A DNA stretch of 64,000 bases from Roseobacter sp. MH60115 (GTDB lineage: Bacteria > Pseudomonadota > Alphaproteobacteria > Rhodobacterales > Rhodobacteraceae). This document shows positions 16,977-25,818 of this stretch, piece after piece. The notes beneath the pieces were generated by a model. The model saw nothing but the letters and a program-made list of their open reading frames with translations, was not told the origin of the DNA and ran no database searches. Where the stretch lies: the NCBI RefSeq assembly GCF_015644665.1, contig NZ_JADOBQ010000001.1, positions 310,001 through 374,000 of the forward strand, written 5' to 3'. The position numbers and the translations under genes are program-made. The first letter of the stretch is position 1. Every line of letters begins with the position of its first letter.

Positions 16977-17483
16977 ATGATACGGATAATTGGCATTGAT
17001 CCGGGGTTGCGGAACCTTGGATGGGGCGTGATTGACGTGTCGGGCAGTCGGATCAGCCATGTGGCCAATGGAATCTGTCATTCGACTGGCGCGGATCTGG
17101 CGCAGAGGCTCTTGTCCCTGCATACGCAGTTGAGTTGTATTGTCGCGGAACACGTCCCGCAGCAGGCGGCCATCGAGCAGACCTTCGTGAACAAGGACGG
17201 TGCAGGCACGTTGAAGCTGGGGCAGGCCCGCGGGATCGCGATGCTGGTACCGGCGCAGGCGGGGTTGAGCATTGGTGAATACGCACCGAATTCGGTCAAG
17301 AAGGCGGTGGTCGGGGTGGGCCATGCGGACAAGCGGCAGGTGCTGCACATGGTGCGGTTGCAACTGCCCGGCGCGGAGATTGCTGGACCTGACGCGGCGG
17401 ATGCGCTGGCGATTGCTATCTGCCATGCCCATCACGGCGGTGCGGGCGGGCTGAGCGCCGCTATAGAGAGGGCACGCGCATGA
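16977..17483 (+). CDS. ruvC: Crossover junction endodeoxyribonuclease RuvC
   Basis: 168 aa Holliday junction resolvase that cleaves recombination intermediates held by RuvAB. The four acidic catalytic residues are present: Asp8 ([10 protein letters not shown]), Glu67 (AAIEQTF), and Asp139 and Asp142 ([17 protein letters not shown]). ATG at 16977 follows AGGGCAGGG; the frame is open to an ATG at 16959 that lacks a ribosome site. The stop overlaps the ruvA start by 4 nt. First gene of ruvCAB, downstream of a promoter with a possible LexA box, consistent with DNA-damage control. Confidence 0.97.
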   Translation: MIRIIGIDPGLRNLGWGVIDVSGSRISHVANGICHSTGADLAQRLLSLHTQLSCIVAEHVPQQAAIEQTFVNKDGAGTLKLGQARGIAMLVPAQAGLSIGEYAPNSVKKAVVGVGHADKRQVLHMVRLQLPGAEIAGPDAADALAIAICHAHHGGAGGLSAAIERARA

Positions 17484-18139
17484 TCGGCAAGATCACCGGT
17501 CGGATCGAGTATCGCGCCCCGGATCACGTGTTGATCGATGTGCGTGGCGTCGGCTATCTGGTCTACTGCTCCGAGCGGACCCTGGCCGCTCTGCCGGGGG
17601 TCGGCGAGGCGGTGGCGCTTTTTACCGATCTGGTGGTGCGCGAAGACCTGATGCAGCTTTTTGGGTTCACGACACTGGCAGAGAAGGAATGGCACCGGCT
17701 GCTGACCTCTGTGCAGGGGGTGGGGGCCAAGGCCTCGCTGGCCATCTTGGGCACGCTGGGCCCCGACGGTGTGAGCCGCGCCATCGCGCTGGGGGATTGG
17801 AACGCGGTCAAGGCGGCAAAGGGGATCGGTCCGAAAATCGCGCAGCGCGTGGTGCTGGACCTCAAGGATAAAGCGCCGGGTGTGATGGCCATGAGATCAA
17901 CCCTTGCCGCCGCGACCGGCGATGCCGTGGCGGCGGTCATCGAGACCCCCGCCACGGCGGCCCCCGCGCCGCAGATGTCGCCCTCGGCTCAGGCGGATGC
18001 GCTGTCGGCTCTGGGCAATCTGGGATACGGCCCCGGGGATGCAGCGGGGGCTGTGGCGCAAGCGGCAGGTGAGGCGCCTGAGGCGGATACGCCTGCGCTT
18101 ATTCGTGCGGCGTTGAAACTTCTTGCGCCGAAGGGCTAA
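17480..18139 (+). CDS. ruvA: Holliday junction branch migration protein RuvA
   Basis: 219 aa. Tetrameric DNA-binding subunit that clamps the four-way junction and recruits RuvB. An N-terminal OB-fold ([20 protein letters not shown]) is followed by two helix-hairpin-helix motifs: [20 protein letters not shown] (about 73-92) and [20 protein letters not shown] (about 112-131). A Pro/Ala-rich flexible linker (about 155-170) connects to the C-terminal UBA-like domain III ([19 protein letters not shown]) that contacts RuvB. It overlaps ruvC by ATGA and ruvB follows after 27 bp. Confidence 0.96.
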   Translation: MIGKITGRIEYRAPDHVLIDVRGVGYLVYCSERTLAALPGVGEAVALFTDLVVREDLMQLFGFTTLAEKEWHRLLTSVQGVGAKASLAILGTLGPDGVSRAIALGDWNAVKAAKGIGPKIAQRVVLDLKDKAPGVMAMRSTLAAATGDAVAAVIETPATAAPAPQMSPSAQADALSALGNLGYGPGDAAGAVAQAAGEAPEADTPALIRAALKLLAPKG

Positions 18140-18166
18140 GATGCCCGGGACCCTGCAGGACACCCC

Positions 18167-19189
18167 ATGAGCGATATTGACCCCACCGTGCGGCCGGAGC
18201 CGCTGCCCGAGGATCACGACCGGGCGTTGCGTCCGCAGATGCTCGATGAATTCGTGGGGCAGGCCGAGGCGCGGGCCAATCTGCGCGTGTTCATTCAATC
18301 CGCCCGGCAGCGGGGCGAGGCGATGGATCACACGTTGTTTCACGGTCCCCCCGGGCTGGGCAAAACCACGCTGGCGCAGATCATGGCGCGCGAGTTGGGG
18401 GTGGGGTTTCGCATGACCTCCGGCCCGGTGCTGGCCAAGGCGGGGGATCTGGCGGCGATCCTGACCAATCTGGAACCGCGCGATGTGCTCTTCATCGATG
18501 AAATCCACCGGTTGAATCCGGCGGTGGAGGAGGTGCTGTATCCTGCGCTGGAGGATTTCGAGCTCGATCTGGTGATTGGCGAGGGACCTGCAGCGCGCAC
18601 GGTACGGATCGAGCTGCAGCCCTTTACGCTGGTGGGAGCCACCACGCGGATGGGATTGCTGACCACGCCGCTGCGCGACCGCTTCGGCATTCCCACGCGG
18701 CTGCAGTTTTATACCGAGGATGAACTCTTTATCATCGTGGACCGGAATGCACGCAAGCTTGGGGCGCCGGCGGATGAAGGTGGCGCGCGCGAGATTGCGC
18801 GGCGCGCGCGCGGCACACCGCGGATTGCCGGGCGGCTGTTGCGCAGGGTCGTGGATTTCGCCGTGGTCGAGGGCGATGGCAAGGTGACGCGCGATCTGGC
18901 CGACATGGCGCTCACCCGTCTGGGGGTTGATCATCTGGGGCTGGATGGGGCGGACCGGCGCTATTTGCGTCTGATGGCTGACAACTATGCGGGGGGGCCT
19001 GTTGGGATCGAAACCCTGAGCGCCGCGCTGTCCGAGAGCCGGGATGCGCTGGAGGAGGTGATTGAGCCTTTCCTGTTGCAGCAGGGGTTGATCCAACGCA
19101 CTCCGCGAGGGCGGATGTTGGCACAAAAGGGCTGGACACATCTCGGGCTGCAGGCACCGAAACCGCAATCCGATCTCTTTGGGGGCTGA
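18167..19189 (+). CDS. ruvB: Holliday junction branch migration ATPase RuvB
   Basis: 340 aa AAA+ motor that drives branch migration as hexameric rings flanking RuvA. Walker [10 protein letters not shown] lies near 61-69, Walker [11 protein letters not shown] near 108-117, sensor 1 GATTRMG near 157-163, and the arginine-finger/winged-helix C-terminal part includes [17 protein letters not shown]. The length is typical. The start ATG begins [20 protein letters not shown], as in other alphaproteobacteria. It ends the ruvCAB set; a conserved-looking gene of unknown function starts 54 bp later on the same strand. Confidence 0.97.
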   Translation: MSDIDPTVRPEPLPEDHDRALRPQMLDEFVGQAEARANLRVFIQSARQRGEAMDHTLFHGPPGLGKTTLAQIMARELGVGFRMTSGPVLAKAGDLAAILTNLEPRDVLFIDEIHRLNPAVEEVLYPALEDFELDLVIGEGPAARTVRIELQPFTLVGATTRMGLLTTPLRDRFGIPTRLQFYTEDELFIIVDRNARKLGAPADEGGAREIARRARGTPRIAGRLLRRVVDFAVVEGDGKVTRDLADMALTRLGVDHLGLDGADRRYLRLMADNYAGGPVGIETLSAALSESRDALEEVIEPFLLQQGLIQRTPRGRMLAQKGWTHLGLQAPKPQSDLFGG

Positions 19190-19243
19190 TCCGGTGCACC
19201 ACCGTCCCCACCTGATCCAAACAGCGAAAGCAAGAAGACCCAC

Positions 19244-19870
19244 ATGATGGACGCCACCAAGATCGAGGCCCTTTTCACGCGTGAGAGCGGAGACTATGTC
19301 TTTGCCCGTTGGGGCCGCCCGATTGCGCCTGTGGTCTTCGGCGTGACCGACGAGACCTTGGCAGTCATCAAAGGGGCGCTGGAGGCGGTGATGACCTTGT
19401 CCGGCCATCAGATGGCCGAGACAGACCCGGAACTGGGCAGCAATCTCATGATGTTCTTCTTTCAGGACTGGGACGAATTGCCCGAGGTGCCGGGGCTGGA
19501 CCGCCTGATCCTTGAGTTGAGGCCGCTGGTGGAGAAGCTGAAAGCGGCGGAGGCCAATCAGTACCGTGTCTTTCACTTCGATCCGGAAGGCGCGATCAAG
19601 GCCTGTTTCGTCTTCCTGCGCATGGACAAGGCCTTGAGCGACGTGCCCGCACAGACCCTGGCGCTGAGCCAGATCGTGCAGTCAGTGCTGTTGTGGTCGG
19701 ACGCTGCATTTCGGCAGCAGTCGCCGCTGGCCGTGGCCGGGGACAAGACTATCCTGCGGCCGGAGATCTCCGCGCTGATCCGCGCGGCCTATGATCCGGT
19801 CATGCCCCCGGCAGCACAGGACAGCAGCCATGCGCTGCGCCTTGCGGCCCGCATCGGACAGGTGCAATGA
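19244..19870 (+). CDS. Hypothetical protein between ruvB and the tol cluster
   Basis: 208 aa soluble protein with no signal peptide or membrane segment. It is rich in helices, with a WGRPIAPVVFG motif at about 26-36 and FFFQDWDELPEVPGLDRL at about 71-88. I do not recognise a family; nothing in it suggests an enzyme class. Codon use looks like the flanking genes. Its stop overlaps the next gene (SnoaL-like) by ATGA, so the two are translated together. Placement between ruvB and ybgC suggests a lineage-specific but vertically kept gene; that is an inference. The start may be ATG 19244 or the adjacent ATG at 19247. Confidence 0.75.
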   Translation: MMDATKIEALFTRESGDYVFARWGRPIAPVVFGVTDETLAVIKGALEAVMTLSGHQMAETDPELGSNLMMFFFQDWDELPEVPGLDRLILELRPLVEKLKAAEANQYRVFHFDPEGAIKACFVFLRMDKALSDVPAQTLALSQIVQSVLLWSDAAFRQQSPLAVAGDKTILRPEISALIRAAYDPVMPPAAQDSSHALRLAARIGQVQ

Positions 19871-20220
19871 GCGCGATCGACTATCAGGCCTTTGCCAGGG
19901 CGTGGCAGGCAGGCTGGAACAGCCATGATCTCGACCGTATCCTGGCGCATTATAGCTATGACATCGTCTTTCATTCGCGCAAGGCGCAAGCTCTGATGGG
20001 CGACGGTACGATCCGCGGCAAGGAGGCGTTGTGGGCCTATTGGGCAAAGGCGCTGGAAGGGCAGCCCGACCTGATCTTTACCGTGGAAGATGTGTTCGAG
20101 GGCCATGAGATGATGGTGATCACCTACAAGAACCATCGCGGCGTGCTGGCGGCAGAGACGCTCTATTTCGGGGCCGATGGCTTGGTGACGCAGGCCGCGG
20201 CCTGTCATCGGGAGGGCTAG
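19867..20220 (+). CDS. SnoaL/NTF2-like family protein
   Basis: 117 aa, the size of a single cone-shaped NTF2/SnoaL-like domain. The family-typical opening FARAWQAGWNSHDLDRILAH is at about 7-26, followed by YSYDIVFHS, TIRGKEALWAYWAKALEG and ITYKNHRGVLAAETLYF. Such domains bind small ligands and some are isomerases or hydrolases; no catalytic assignment is possible here. It overlaps the previous gene by 4 nt and ends 4 nt before ybgC, so it probably shares the transcript that leads into the tol cluster. Confidence 0.8.
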   Translation: MSAIDYQAFARAWQAGWNSHDLDRILAHYSYDIVFHSRKAQALMGDGTIRGKEALWAYWAKALEGQPDLIFTVEDVFEGHEMMVITYKNHRGVLAAETLYFGADGLVTQAAACHREG

Positions 20221-20224
20221 GCCG

Positions 20225-20620
20225 ATGCACCGTTTCAGGCTCCGGGTCTACTATGAAGACACCGACATGGCGGGCATTGTCTACCACGCGAACTACCTGC
20301 GCTACATCGAACGCGCCCGCAGCGACTGGGTGCGCGATATGGGCATTGACCAACTGGCGATGAAGGACCAAGGCGTTGTCTTTGCGGTGCGCCGGGTGGA
20401 GGCCGAGTACCTGCGGCCCGCACGATTTGACGACACGCTGGACGTCGAAACCACGCTTATCCACATGACGCCCGCGCGCATGGTCATGCGCCAGAAGGTG
20501 CGGCGCGATGACGATCTGCTCTTTACCGCCGACGTCACGATTGCCTGTCTCGGCGCGGGTGGAAAGCCCACCCGAATGCCAGCAGAACTTCGCTCAATGC
20601 CGATTAGTGCCCCCTCATGA
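20225..20620 (+). CDS. ybgC: Tol-Pal-associated acyl-CoA thioesterase YbgC
   Basis: 131 aa hot-dog fold thioesterase. The catalytic motif YYEDTDMAGIVYHANYLRYI (about 9-28) contains the conserved Asp and the HxNYxRY signature of the 4-hydroxybenzoyl-CoA thioesterase/YbgC family. YbgC hydrolyses acyl-CoA thioesters and is regularly the first gene of tol-pal clusters, where it is thought to act on phospholipid-related acyl groups. Here it lies 99 bp upstream of tolQ, and the SnoaL-like gene ends 4 nt upstream. The C-terminal LGAGGKPTRMP tail is ordinary for the family. Confidence 0.94.
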   Translation: MHRFRLRVYYEDTDMAGIVYHANYLRYIERARSDWVRDMGIDQLAMKDQGVVFAVRRVEAEYLRPARFDDTLDVETTLIHMTPARMVMRQKVRRDDDLLFTADVTIACLGAGGKPTRMPAELRSMPISAPS

Positions 20621-20719
20621 CAGCATAGTGATAGTAATCTTGGTTGTTCTTCGATAGAATCGCGTGAAATTGAGGTCGGCAAACGACCCACGAGCGGTGA
20701 ATAGTAAAGAGCAGGCATC

Positions 20720-21415
20720 ATGGAAGCAGAAACGCTGGCACTGGCGCATGAGATTGATTTCTCATTCTGGGGGCTGTTTGCCCGCGCGACCTTAATCGTA
20801 AAAATCGTGATGATCATGCTGATCGCGGCCTCCTTCTGGTCGTGGTCGATTATCGTGATGAAGCTGCTTGTCTACCGGCGCGCCCGCGCCGAGGCGGCAG
20901 AGTTTGATCAGGCCTTCTGGTCGGGGGAGCCGTTAGACGGTCTTTTCGAAACAGTTGGACCGGCGCCCTCGGGCAGTTCCGAGAAGATATTCGCGGCGGG
21001 CATGACCGAATGGCGCCGCTCGCACCGCGACGATGGCGGTCTGATCGCCGGGGCCACCTCGCGGATTGACCGATCGATGGACGTGGCGATCAACAAGGAG
21101 GCCGACTATCTGCGCGGTGGGCTGACGGTGCTGGCGACGGTGGGCTCATCGACCCCCTTCATCGGGCTTTTCGGGACAGTGATCGGGATCATGAACGCCT
21201 TCATCGAGATTGCAGAGCAGCAGAACACCAATCTGGCCGTGGTTGCCCCCGGTATTGCCGAGGCGCTGCTGGCCACGGGGCTGGGGCTGCTGGCGGCGAT
21301 CCCGGCGGTGATCTTCTACAACAAGCTCAGCGCCGATTGTGATAAGATCCTCTCGGGCTACGAGGCCTTTGCGGATGAATTCGCGACGATCCTCAGCCGC
21401 CAGTTGGACGGATAG
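20720..21415 (+). CDS. tolQ: Tol-Pal system protein TolQ
   Basis: 231 aa inner-membrane protein of the MotA/TolQ/ExbB proton channel family. Three membrane helices: about 26-48 (LIVKIVMIMLIAASFWSWSI), about 135-155 (LATVGSSTPFIGLFGTVIGI) and about 175-195 (GIAEALLATGLGLLAAIPAV). With TolR it uses the proton motive force to power outer-membrane constriction at division and Pal recycling. A cytoplasmic domain lies between helices 1 and 2. tolR follows 3 bp downstream. Confidence 0.96.
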   Translation: MEAETLALAHEIDFSFWGLFARATLIVKIVMIMLIAASFWSWSIIVMKLLVYRRARAEAAEFDQAFWSGEPLDGLFETVGPAPSGSSEKIFAAGMTEWRRSHRDDGGLIAGATSRIDRSMDVAINKEADYLRGGLTVLATVGSSTPFIGLFGTVIGIMNAFIEIAEQQNTNLAVVAPGIAEALLATGLGLLAAIPAVIFYNKLSADCDKILSGYEAFADEFATILSRQLDG

Positions 21416-21418
21416 GCC

Positions 21419-21895
21419 ATGGGCGCAGGCGTCATTCAGAACCAGGGCGAAGGCACACGACGCAGACGTCGCGGGCGTGGCAAGCCGCAGCCCATGTCCG
21501 AGATCAACGTCACGCCCTTTGTTGACGTGATGCTGGTGCTGCTGATCATCTTCATGGTGGCCGCACCCTTGTTAACCGTCGGCGTGCCGGTGGAACTGCC
21601 GAAAACCGCCGCCGGGGCCTTGCCGACGGAGCAGGAAGAACCGCTGACCATCACCATCACCGCAACGGGTGACCTGCAGATCCAGACCACCGAGACGGCG
21701 CGGGGGGAGTTGATCCCCAAACTGCGCGCAATTGCTGCGGAACGCACCAGTGATCAGGTTTTCCTGCGCGCGGACGGGGCGGTCCCCTATGCGCAGGTCA
21801 TGGAAGTCATGGGCGCGCTGAACGCAGGCGGCTTTGCCAATATCGGTCTGGTCACCGACATTGGCGGGCCGACGCTGGACGGGCAGGACCGGTAG
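21419..21895 (+). CDS. tolR: Tol-Pal system protein TolR
   Basis: 158 aa ExbD/TolR family protein. After an unusually basic N-terminus (TRRRRRGRGKPQ) the conserved SEINVTPFVDVMLVLLIIFM segment forms the single membrane helix, with Asp36 as the likely proton-conducting residue. The periplasmic domain has the MEVMGALNAGGFANIGLVT end typical of the family. It pairs with TolQ in a TolQ5R2-type motor. tolA begins 6 bp after the stop, so tolQRA are co-translated. Confidence 0.95.
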   Translation: MGAGVIQNQGEGTRRRRRGRGKPQPMSEINVTPFVDVMLVLLIIFMVAAPLLTVGVPVELPKTAAGALPTEQEEPLTITITATGDLQIQTTETARGELIPKLRAIAAERTSDQVFLRADGAVPYAQVMEVMGALNAGGFANIGLVTDIGGPTLDGQDR

Positions 21896-21901
21896 GGCGC
21901 G

Positions 21902-23038
21902 GTGCATACCGGGCATTATATCTCAGGGGCGGGGCATCTGGCTTTGATCGGCTGGCTGGTCTTTGGCGATGTCTTCGCCGCCGAACCCTTGCCCTTTGAA
22001 GCCACCGCCGTGTCGGTGATTTCGGGGGCTGAATACGCCGCCATGGTCGCCGCCGGACAGGCGCCGCAATCGACCACGGAAGTGGCGCAGCCCTCCAGCC
22101 CCGAGGTGACGCCGGATGCCCCCGAGATCGCGGCGACAGAGGATACGGTGAATGATCAATCGATGCCCGCGCCCGCAGAGACGCCCAGCGTCGAAGAGGC
22201 CCCGGATGTAACGCAGATCGAGCCATTGCCGCGGGCGGAGGTCAGTGACGAAGCCCCGGTGCTGCCGGAACCGCCTGCGGATGTGGCCGTTCTGGTGCCT
22301 GAGGTCAGCGACACGCCGGTGCCCGAAGCTGCCGAGCGCGTGGCCCCCGAAGCCGTGGCCCAACCCGACCCAGAAGCGACCCCGGACCCGGTGGAGCAGG
22401 AGGCCGTGGCACCGGACGAGGCGGGTGAGACACCGCAGGAGCCTGCCGAGGCAACCGCACCCGAGGCTGCGGCGACGGAGATTGTCACCGAGGCGGAGCG
22501 CCCGAGCGCTGTGCCAAACACATCGGCCCGGCCCCCTGCGCGCCGCCCCGACGCGCCGGTGCAGACCGCGCAACCGGCTGAGACCGAAGAGCCCGACCCA
22601 CCCGCAAGCGAGACACCCGCGCCCGAACCGGAGGAAGATCCAGTTGCCGCCGCACTGGCCGAGGCACTGAGTGGTGAGAACACGCCCTCAAGCGCACCAA
22701 GCACTCCGCAGGGGCCACCCCTGACCGCCGGGGAGAAGGACACGCTGCGGGTTGCCGTGCAGGCCTGCTGGAACGTGGGCTCGCTGTCCACGGATGCCTT
22801 GAACACCACGGTCGTGGTCAGTGTCGCAATGAGCCAGGACGGCAAACCGGTCACCTCCTCAATCCGCATGACGTCCAGTTCCGGCGGCACGGAGCAGGCC
22901 GCCCGGCAGGCGTTTGAGGCGGCGCGCCGCGCAATTATCAGATGTGGCGCAAGAGGCTTCGAATTACCCGTAGAAAAATATAGCCAGTGGCAGGATATTG
23001 AGATGACGTTCAATCCCGAAAGGATGCGTATCAAATGA
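21902..23038 (+). CDS. tolA: TolA-like energy transducer with acidic Pro-rich linker
   Basis: 378 aa, GTG start. An N-terminal membrane anchor (about 5-27, [20 protein letters not shown]) is followed by a long periplasmic linker (about 60-260) dominated by Pro, Glu, Ala and Val rather than the Lys/Ala-rich helix of E. coli TolA. The C-terminal domain (about 270-378; [18 protein letters not shown] and [14 protein letters not shown]) is a TolA/TonB-like fold that would contact Pal and TolB. Identity rests on position between tolR and tolB, domain order and the C-terminal domain. The stop overlaps the tolB start by 4 nt. Confidence 0.88.
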   Translation: MHTGHYISGAGHLALIGWLVFGDVFAAEPLPFEATAVSVISGAEYAAMVAAGQAPQSTTEVAQPSSPEVTPDAPEIAATEDTVNDQSMPAPAETPSVEEAPDVTQIEPLPRAEVSDEAPVLPEPPADVAVLVPEVSDTPVPEAAERVAPEAVAQPDPEATPDPVEQEAVAPDEAGETPQEPAEATAPEAAATEIVTEAERPSAVPNTSARPPARRPDAPVQTAQPAETEEPDPPASETPAPEPEEDPVAAALAEALSGENTPSSAPSTPQGPPLTAGEKDTLRVAVQACWNVGSLSTDALNTTVVVSVAMSQDGKPVTSSIRMTSSSGGTEQAARQAFEAARRAIIRCGARGFELPVEKYSQWQDIEMTFNPERMRIK

Positions 23039-24366
23039 GATTTCTGGGAATGGTATTGAGTGGGGCCCTGGCGTTTGGCGGGCTCTGGGCAGCGGCCGCT
23101 CAAGCGCAAAGCGAGGGTCCCTTGCGGATCGAGATCACCGAAGGGGTTATCGAGCCCCTGCCGTTTGCCCTGCCGGTCTTCGAGGCGGAAACCGGGGATG
23201 CGGGCGGATTGGCGGCACAGATCAGCCAGGTTGTCTCTGCTGATCTGTCGGGCACGGGGCTTTTCCGCGAAATCCCGGCAAACGCTTTCATCAGCCAGGT
23301 CAGCAGCTTTGCAGCGCCTGTGCAATACGCCGATTGGAAAGCGATCAACGCGCAGGCGCTGATCACCGGGGCGGTCTCGGTGCAGGGCAACCAGCTGGCG
23401 GTGAAGTTCCGGCTCTATGACGTGTTCTCGGGCGCGGAGATGGGGGACGGCCTGCAGTTCACCGGCACCACCGAGGGCTGGCGCCGCATGGCGCATAAGG
23501 TGGCCGATGCGGTCTATAGCCGGATCACCGGCGAGGGCGGTTACTTCGACAGCCGCGTGGTCTATGTCTCGGAAACCGGCGGCAAGGACGCCCGGCAAAA
23601 GCGGCTTGCCTTGATGGATTACGACGGGGCGAACGTGCAATATCTGACGGACAGCAGCGCCATCGTGCTGGCGCCCCGCTTTTCCCCGAGCGGCGACCGG
23701 GTGCTCTATACCAGCTATGAAACCGGGTTCCCGCGCATCTACGTGCTGGATGTGGGCTCCGTGCAGCGGCGGGAGTTGGAAAGCCAGGAAGGCACCATGA
23801 GTTTCGCGCCGCGGTTTGCTCCCGACGGGCAGAACATTGTCTTTTCGCTCAGCCAGGGTGGCAACACAGATATCTGGGCGATGAATGTGGGCGGCGGTGG
23901 GGCGACACGGCTCACTTCTGCCCCATCGATCGAAACCGCGCCGAGCTTTTCCCCCGATGGCAGCCAGATCGTTTTTGAAAGCGACCGGTCGGGCTCGCAA
24001 CAGCTCTACATCATGCCTGCAGGCGGCGGAGAGGCACAGCGGATTTCCTTCGGACCGGGCCGCTACGGAACGCCGGTCTGGTCGCCGCGCGGCGATCTCA
24101 TCGCCTTTACCAAGCAGAACAGCGGGCGCTTCCACATCGGTGTCATGCGCACGGACGGATCGGAAGAGCGGTTGCTGACCGCCTCCTTTCTTGATGAAGG
24201 GCCCACATGGGCGCCCAACGGTCGCGTCATTATGTTTACCCGCGAAACCCAAGGGGAAGGCGGGCGTTCATCGCTCTACTCGGTCGACATCTCGGGCCGC
24301 AATCTGCGCCCGGTGCGCACCCCCGAGGGCGGATCAGACCCCTCGTGGTCGCCGCTTTTGCAGTGA
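23035..24366 (+). CDS. tolB: Tol-Pal system translocation protein TolB
   Basis: 443 aa periplasmic protein with a signal peptide ([20 protein letters not shown], cleavage probably after AAAQA). The N-terminal domain (about 25-160) is the TolB-N fold; then come about six beta-propeller blades with repeated FSPDGxxIVFxSxRSG-type motifs, e.g. [20 protein letters not shown] and [19 protein letters not shown]. TolB cycles between TolA and Pal. It overlaps tolA by ATGA, and pal follows after 86 bp. Confidence 0.97.
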   Translation: MRFLGMVLSGALAFGGLWAAAAQAQSEGPLRIEITEGVIEPLPFALPVFEAETGDAGGLAAQISQVVSADLSGTGLFREIPANAFISQVSSFAAPVQYADWKAINAQALITGAVSVQGNQLAVKFRLYDVFSGAEMGDGLQFTGTTEGWRRMAHKVADAVYSRITGEGGYFDSRVVYVSETGGKDARQKRLALMDYDGANVQYLTDSSAIVLAPRFSPSGDRVLYTSYETGFPRIYVLDVGSVQRRELESQEGTMSFAPRFAPDGQNIVFSLSQGGNTDIWAMNVGGGGATRLTSAPSIETAPSFSPDGSQIVFESDRSGSQQLYIMPAGGGEAQRISFGPGRYGTPVWSPRGDLIAFTKQNSGRFHIGVMRTDGSEERLLTASFLDEGPTWAPNGRVIMFTRETQGEGGRSSLYSVDISGRNLRPVRTPEGGSDPSWSPLLQ

Positions 24367-24452
24367 GGCCGCTGAAATCGTTCCCATGGGCTGCCGCCTG
24401 TGGTAAAACCACGACAAAATAATAAACGATCTATCCATATGAGGCAGAGAAC

Positions 24453-24971
24453 ATGACACTTAAGGTAAAAATCCTACTTCTCGTTGCGGGGCTGGCCCTG
24501 GCCGCCTGTACCAACCCGGACCGCTTCGGCGCCGATGGTGGCGCGGGTGGTATTGGTGGTGGTGCCGGCGGCGCAATCGTGCCGGGCAGCGCAAATGACC
24601 CGACATCCCCCGCGTATTTCAACCAGGCGATTGGCGACCGGGTACTGTTCGCCGTTGACCAATCTGCCGTGACGGACGAGGGGCGGGTCGTTCTGGACGG
24701 TCAGGCCACATGGCTTCTGACAAACACCGATTTCACCGCGATCATCGAAGGTCACGCTGACGAACAAGGCACCCGCGAATACAACGTGGCACTTGGCGCG
24801 CGCCGGGCCAATGCGGTGCGGGAATATCTGATCTCCAAAGGTGTGGCGGGCAACCGGTTGCGCACGGTGAGCTACGGCAAGGAACGCCCCATCGAGATTT
24901 GCTCCAACGAGGCCTGCTATGCCAAGAACCGCCGCGCGGTGACCGTGCTGGCCGGTGGCCTGACAGGATAA
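24453..24971 (+). CDS. pal: Peptidoglycan-associated lipoprotein Pal
   Basis: 172 aa outer-membrane lipoprotein. The lipobox LALAAC puts the acylated residue at Cys19. A Gly-rich spacer (about 28-48) leads to the OmpA-like peptidoglycan-binding domain (about 60-170) with IIEGHADEQGTREYNVALGA, containing the diaminopimelate-binding Asp and Arg motif (TREYN...RRANAV). Pal anchors the outer membrane to the wall and is recruited to the septum by Tol. The gene sits in the normal order tolB-pal-cpoB, with cpoB starting 3 bp after its stop. Confidence 0.97.
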   Translation: MTLKVKILLLVAGLALAACTNPDRFGADGGAGGIGGGAGGAIVPGSANDPTSPAYFNQAIGDRVLFAVDQSAVTDEGRVVLDGQATWLLTNTDFTAIIEGHADEQGTREYNVALGARRANAVREYLISKGVAGNRLRTVSYGKERPIEICSNEACYAKNRRAVTVLAGGLTG

Positions 24972-24974
24972 CCC

Positions 24975-25814
24975 ATGCGCAATCTGGTCGCTATCGTCAC
25001 CGCCCTTGCGCTGCTGCCGCTCAGTGTTGCCGCGCAGGACGATCAAACGCTGGCCGATATCCGGCAAGAGATGACCGTGCTCTACGTGGAGATCCAGAAG
25101 CTGCGGCGTGAGCTTTCCACGACGGGCGGGGCCTCGGTCAATACGGGCGGCGCGTCGGTTTTGGACCGGATGACCGCAATCGAAGCGGAGATGCAGCGGC
25201 TGACCTCCAAGACCGAGGAGTTGGAGTTCCGCATCAACCGCATCGTCGAGGATGGCACCAACCGTCTTGGGGATCTGGAATTCCGCCTGGTCGAGCTTGA
25301 AGGCGGCGATATCGCGGCGCTGGGAGAGACCAGCACGCTTGGCGGGGATATCCCGGCCACCGTGGCCCCCACGGCCCCGGCTCCAGGCACCGGTACGGCA
25401 ACTGCCTTGCCCGAAGGCGGCACACAACTGGCCGTCGGCGAAGAAGAAGACTTCAAGAAGGCACAAGCGGCGCTGGCGGAGGGTGATTTCCAACAGGCTG
25501 TCACGCTGTTTGAGAATTTTTCTCAGACCTATCCGGGCGGCCCGCTGGCTGCCGGGGCGGACCTTGGGCGTGGCGAAGCCCTCGAAGGGCTGGGTGATAC
25601 CCGTGAAGCCGCGCGCGCCTATCTCAATAGCTTCAGCGTGGCCCCGACCGGCCCCCTCGCGCCACAATCCCTGTTCCGCCTTGGGCGGTCGCTTGGCGGG
25701 CTTGGTCAAACGCAGGAAGCCTGCGTGACCCTGGGTGAGGTCGGATTGCGCTTTCCTACCGATCCCGCAGCCGAGCAGGCCCGCGCAGAGATGCAACGCC
25801 TGGGCTGTGCGTGA
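24975..25814 (+). CDS. cpoB: Cell division coordinator CpoB (YbgF)
   Basis: 279 aa periplasmic protein: signal peptide (MRNLVAIVTALALLPLSVAA), an N-terminal coiled-coil trimerisation region (about 30-105, heptad-like RQEMTVLYVEIQKLRREL) and a C-terminal TPR domain (about 150-279; FKKAQAALAEGDFQQAVTLF). In E. coli CpoB links Tol-Pal to PBP1B activity at division. A Thr/Ala/Pro-rich linker separates the two domains. The terminal codons are followed almost at once by tilS, so the gene is part of the same operon. Confidence 0.93.
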   Translation: MRNLVAIVTALALLPLSVAAQDDQTLADIRQEMTVLYVEIQKLRRELSTTGGASVNTGGASVLDRMTAIEAEMQRLTSKTEELEFRINRIVEDGTNRLGDLEFRLVELEGGDIAALGETSTLGGDIPATVAPTAPAPGTGTATALPEGGTQLAVGEEEDFKKAQAALAEGDFQQAVTLFENFSQTYPGGPLAAGADLGRGEALEGLGDTREAARAYLNSFSVAPTGPLAPQSLFRLGRSLGGLGQTQEACVTLGEVGLRFPTDPAAEQARAEMQRLGCA

Positions 25815-25818
25815 TGTA

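Noticed and set aside
17897-19576. 559-codon open frame on the minus strand opposite ruvA and ruvB
   Set aside because: Antisense shadow of two well conserved genes; no motifs.
20557-20573. GGGTGG/CCACCC palindrome in the end of ybgC as a further copy of the 27-bp repeat
   Set aside because: Only the GCCCACCC part matches and the encoded GGKPTRMP tail is normal for YbgC, so it is likely coincidental.
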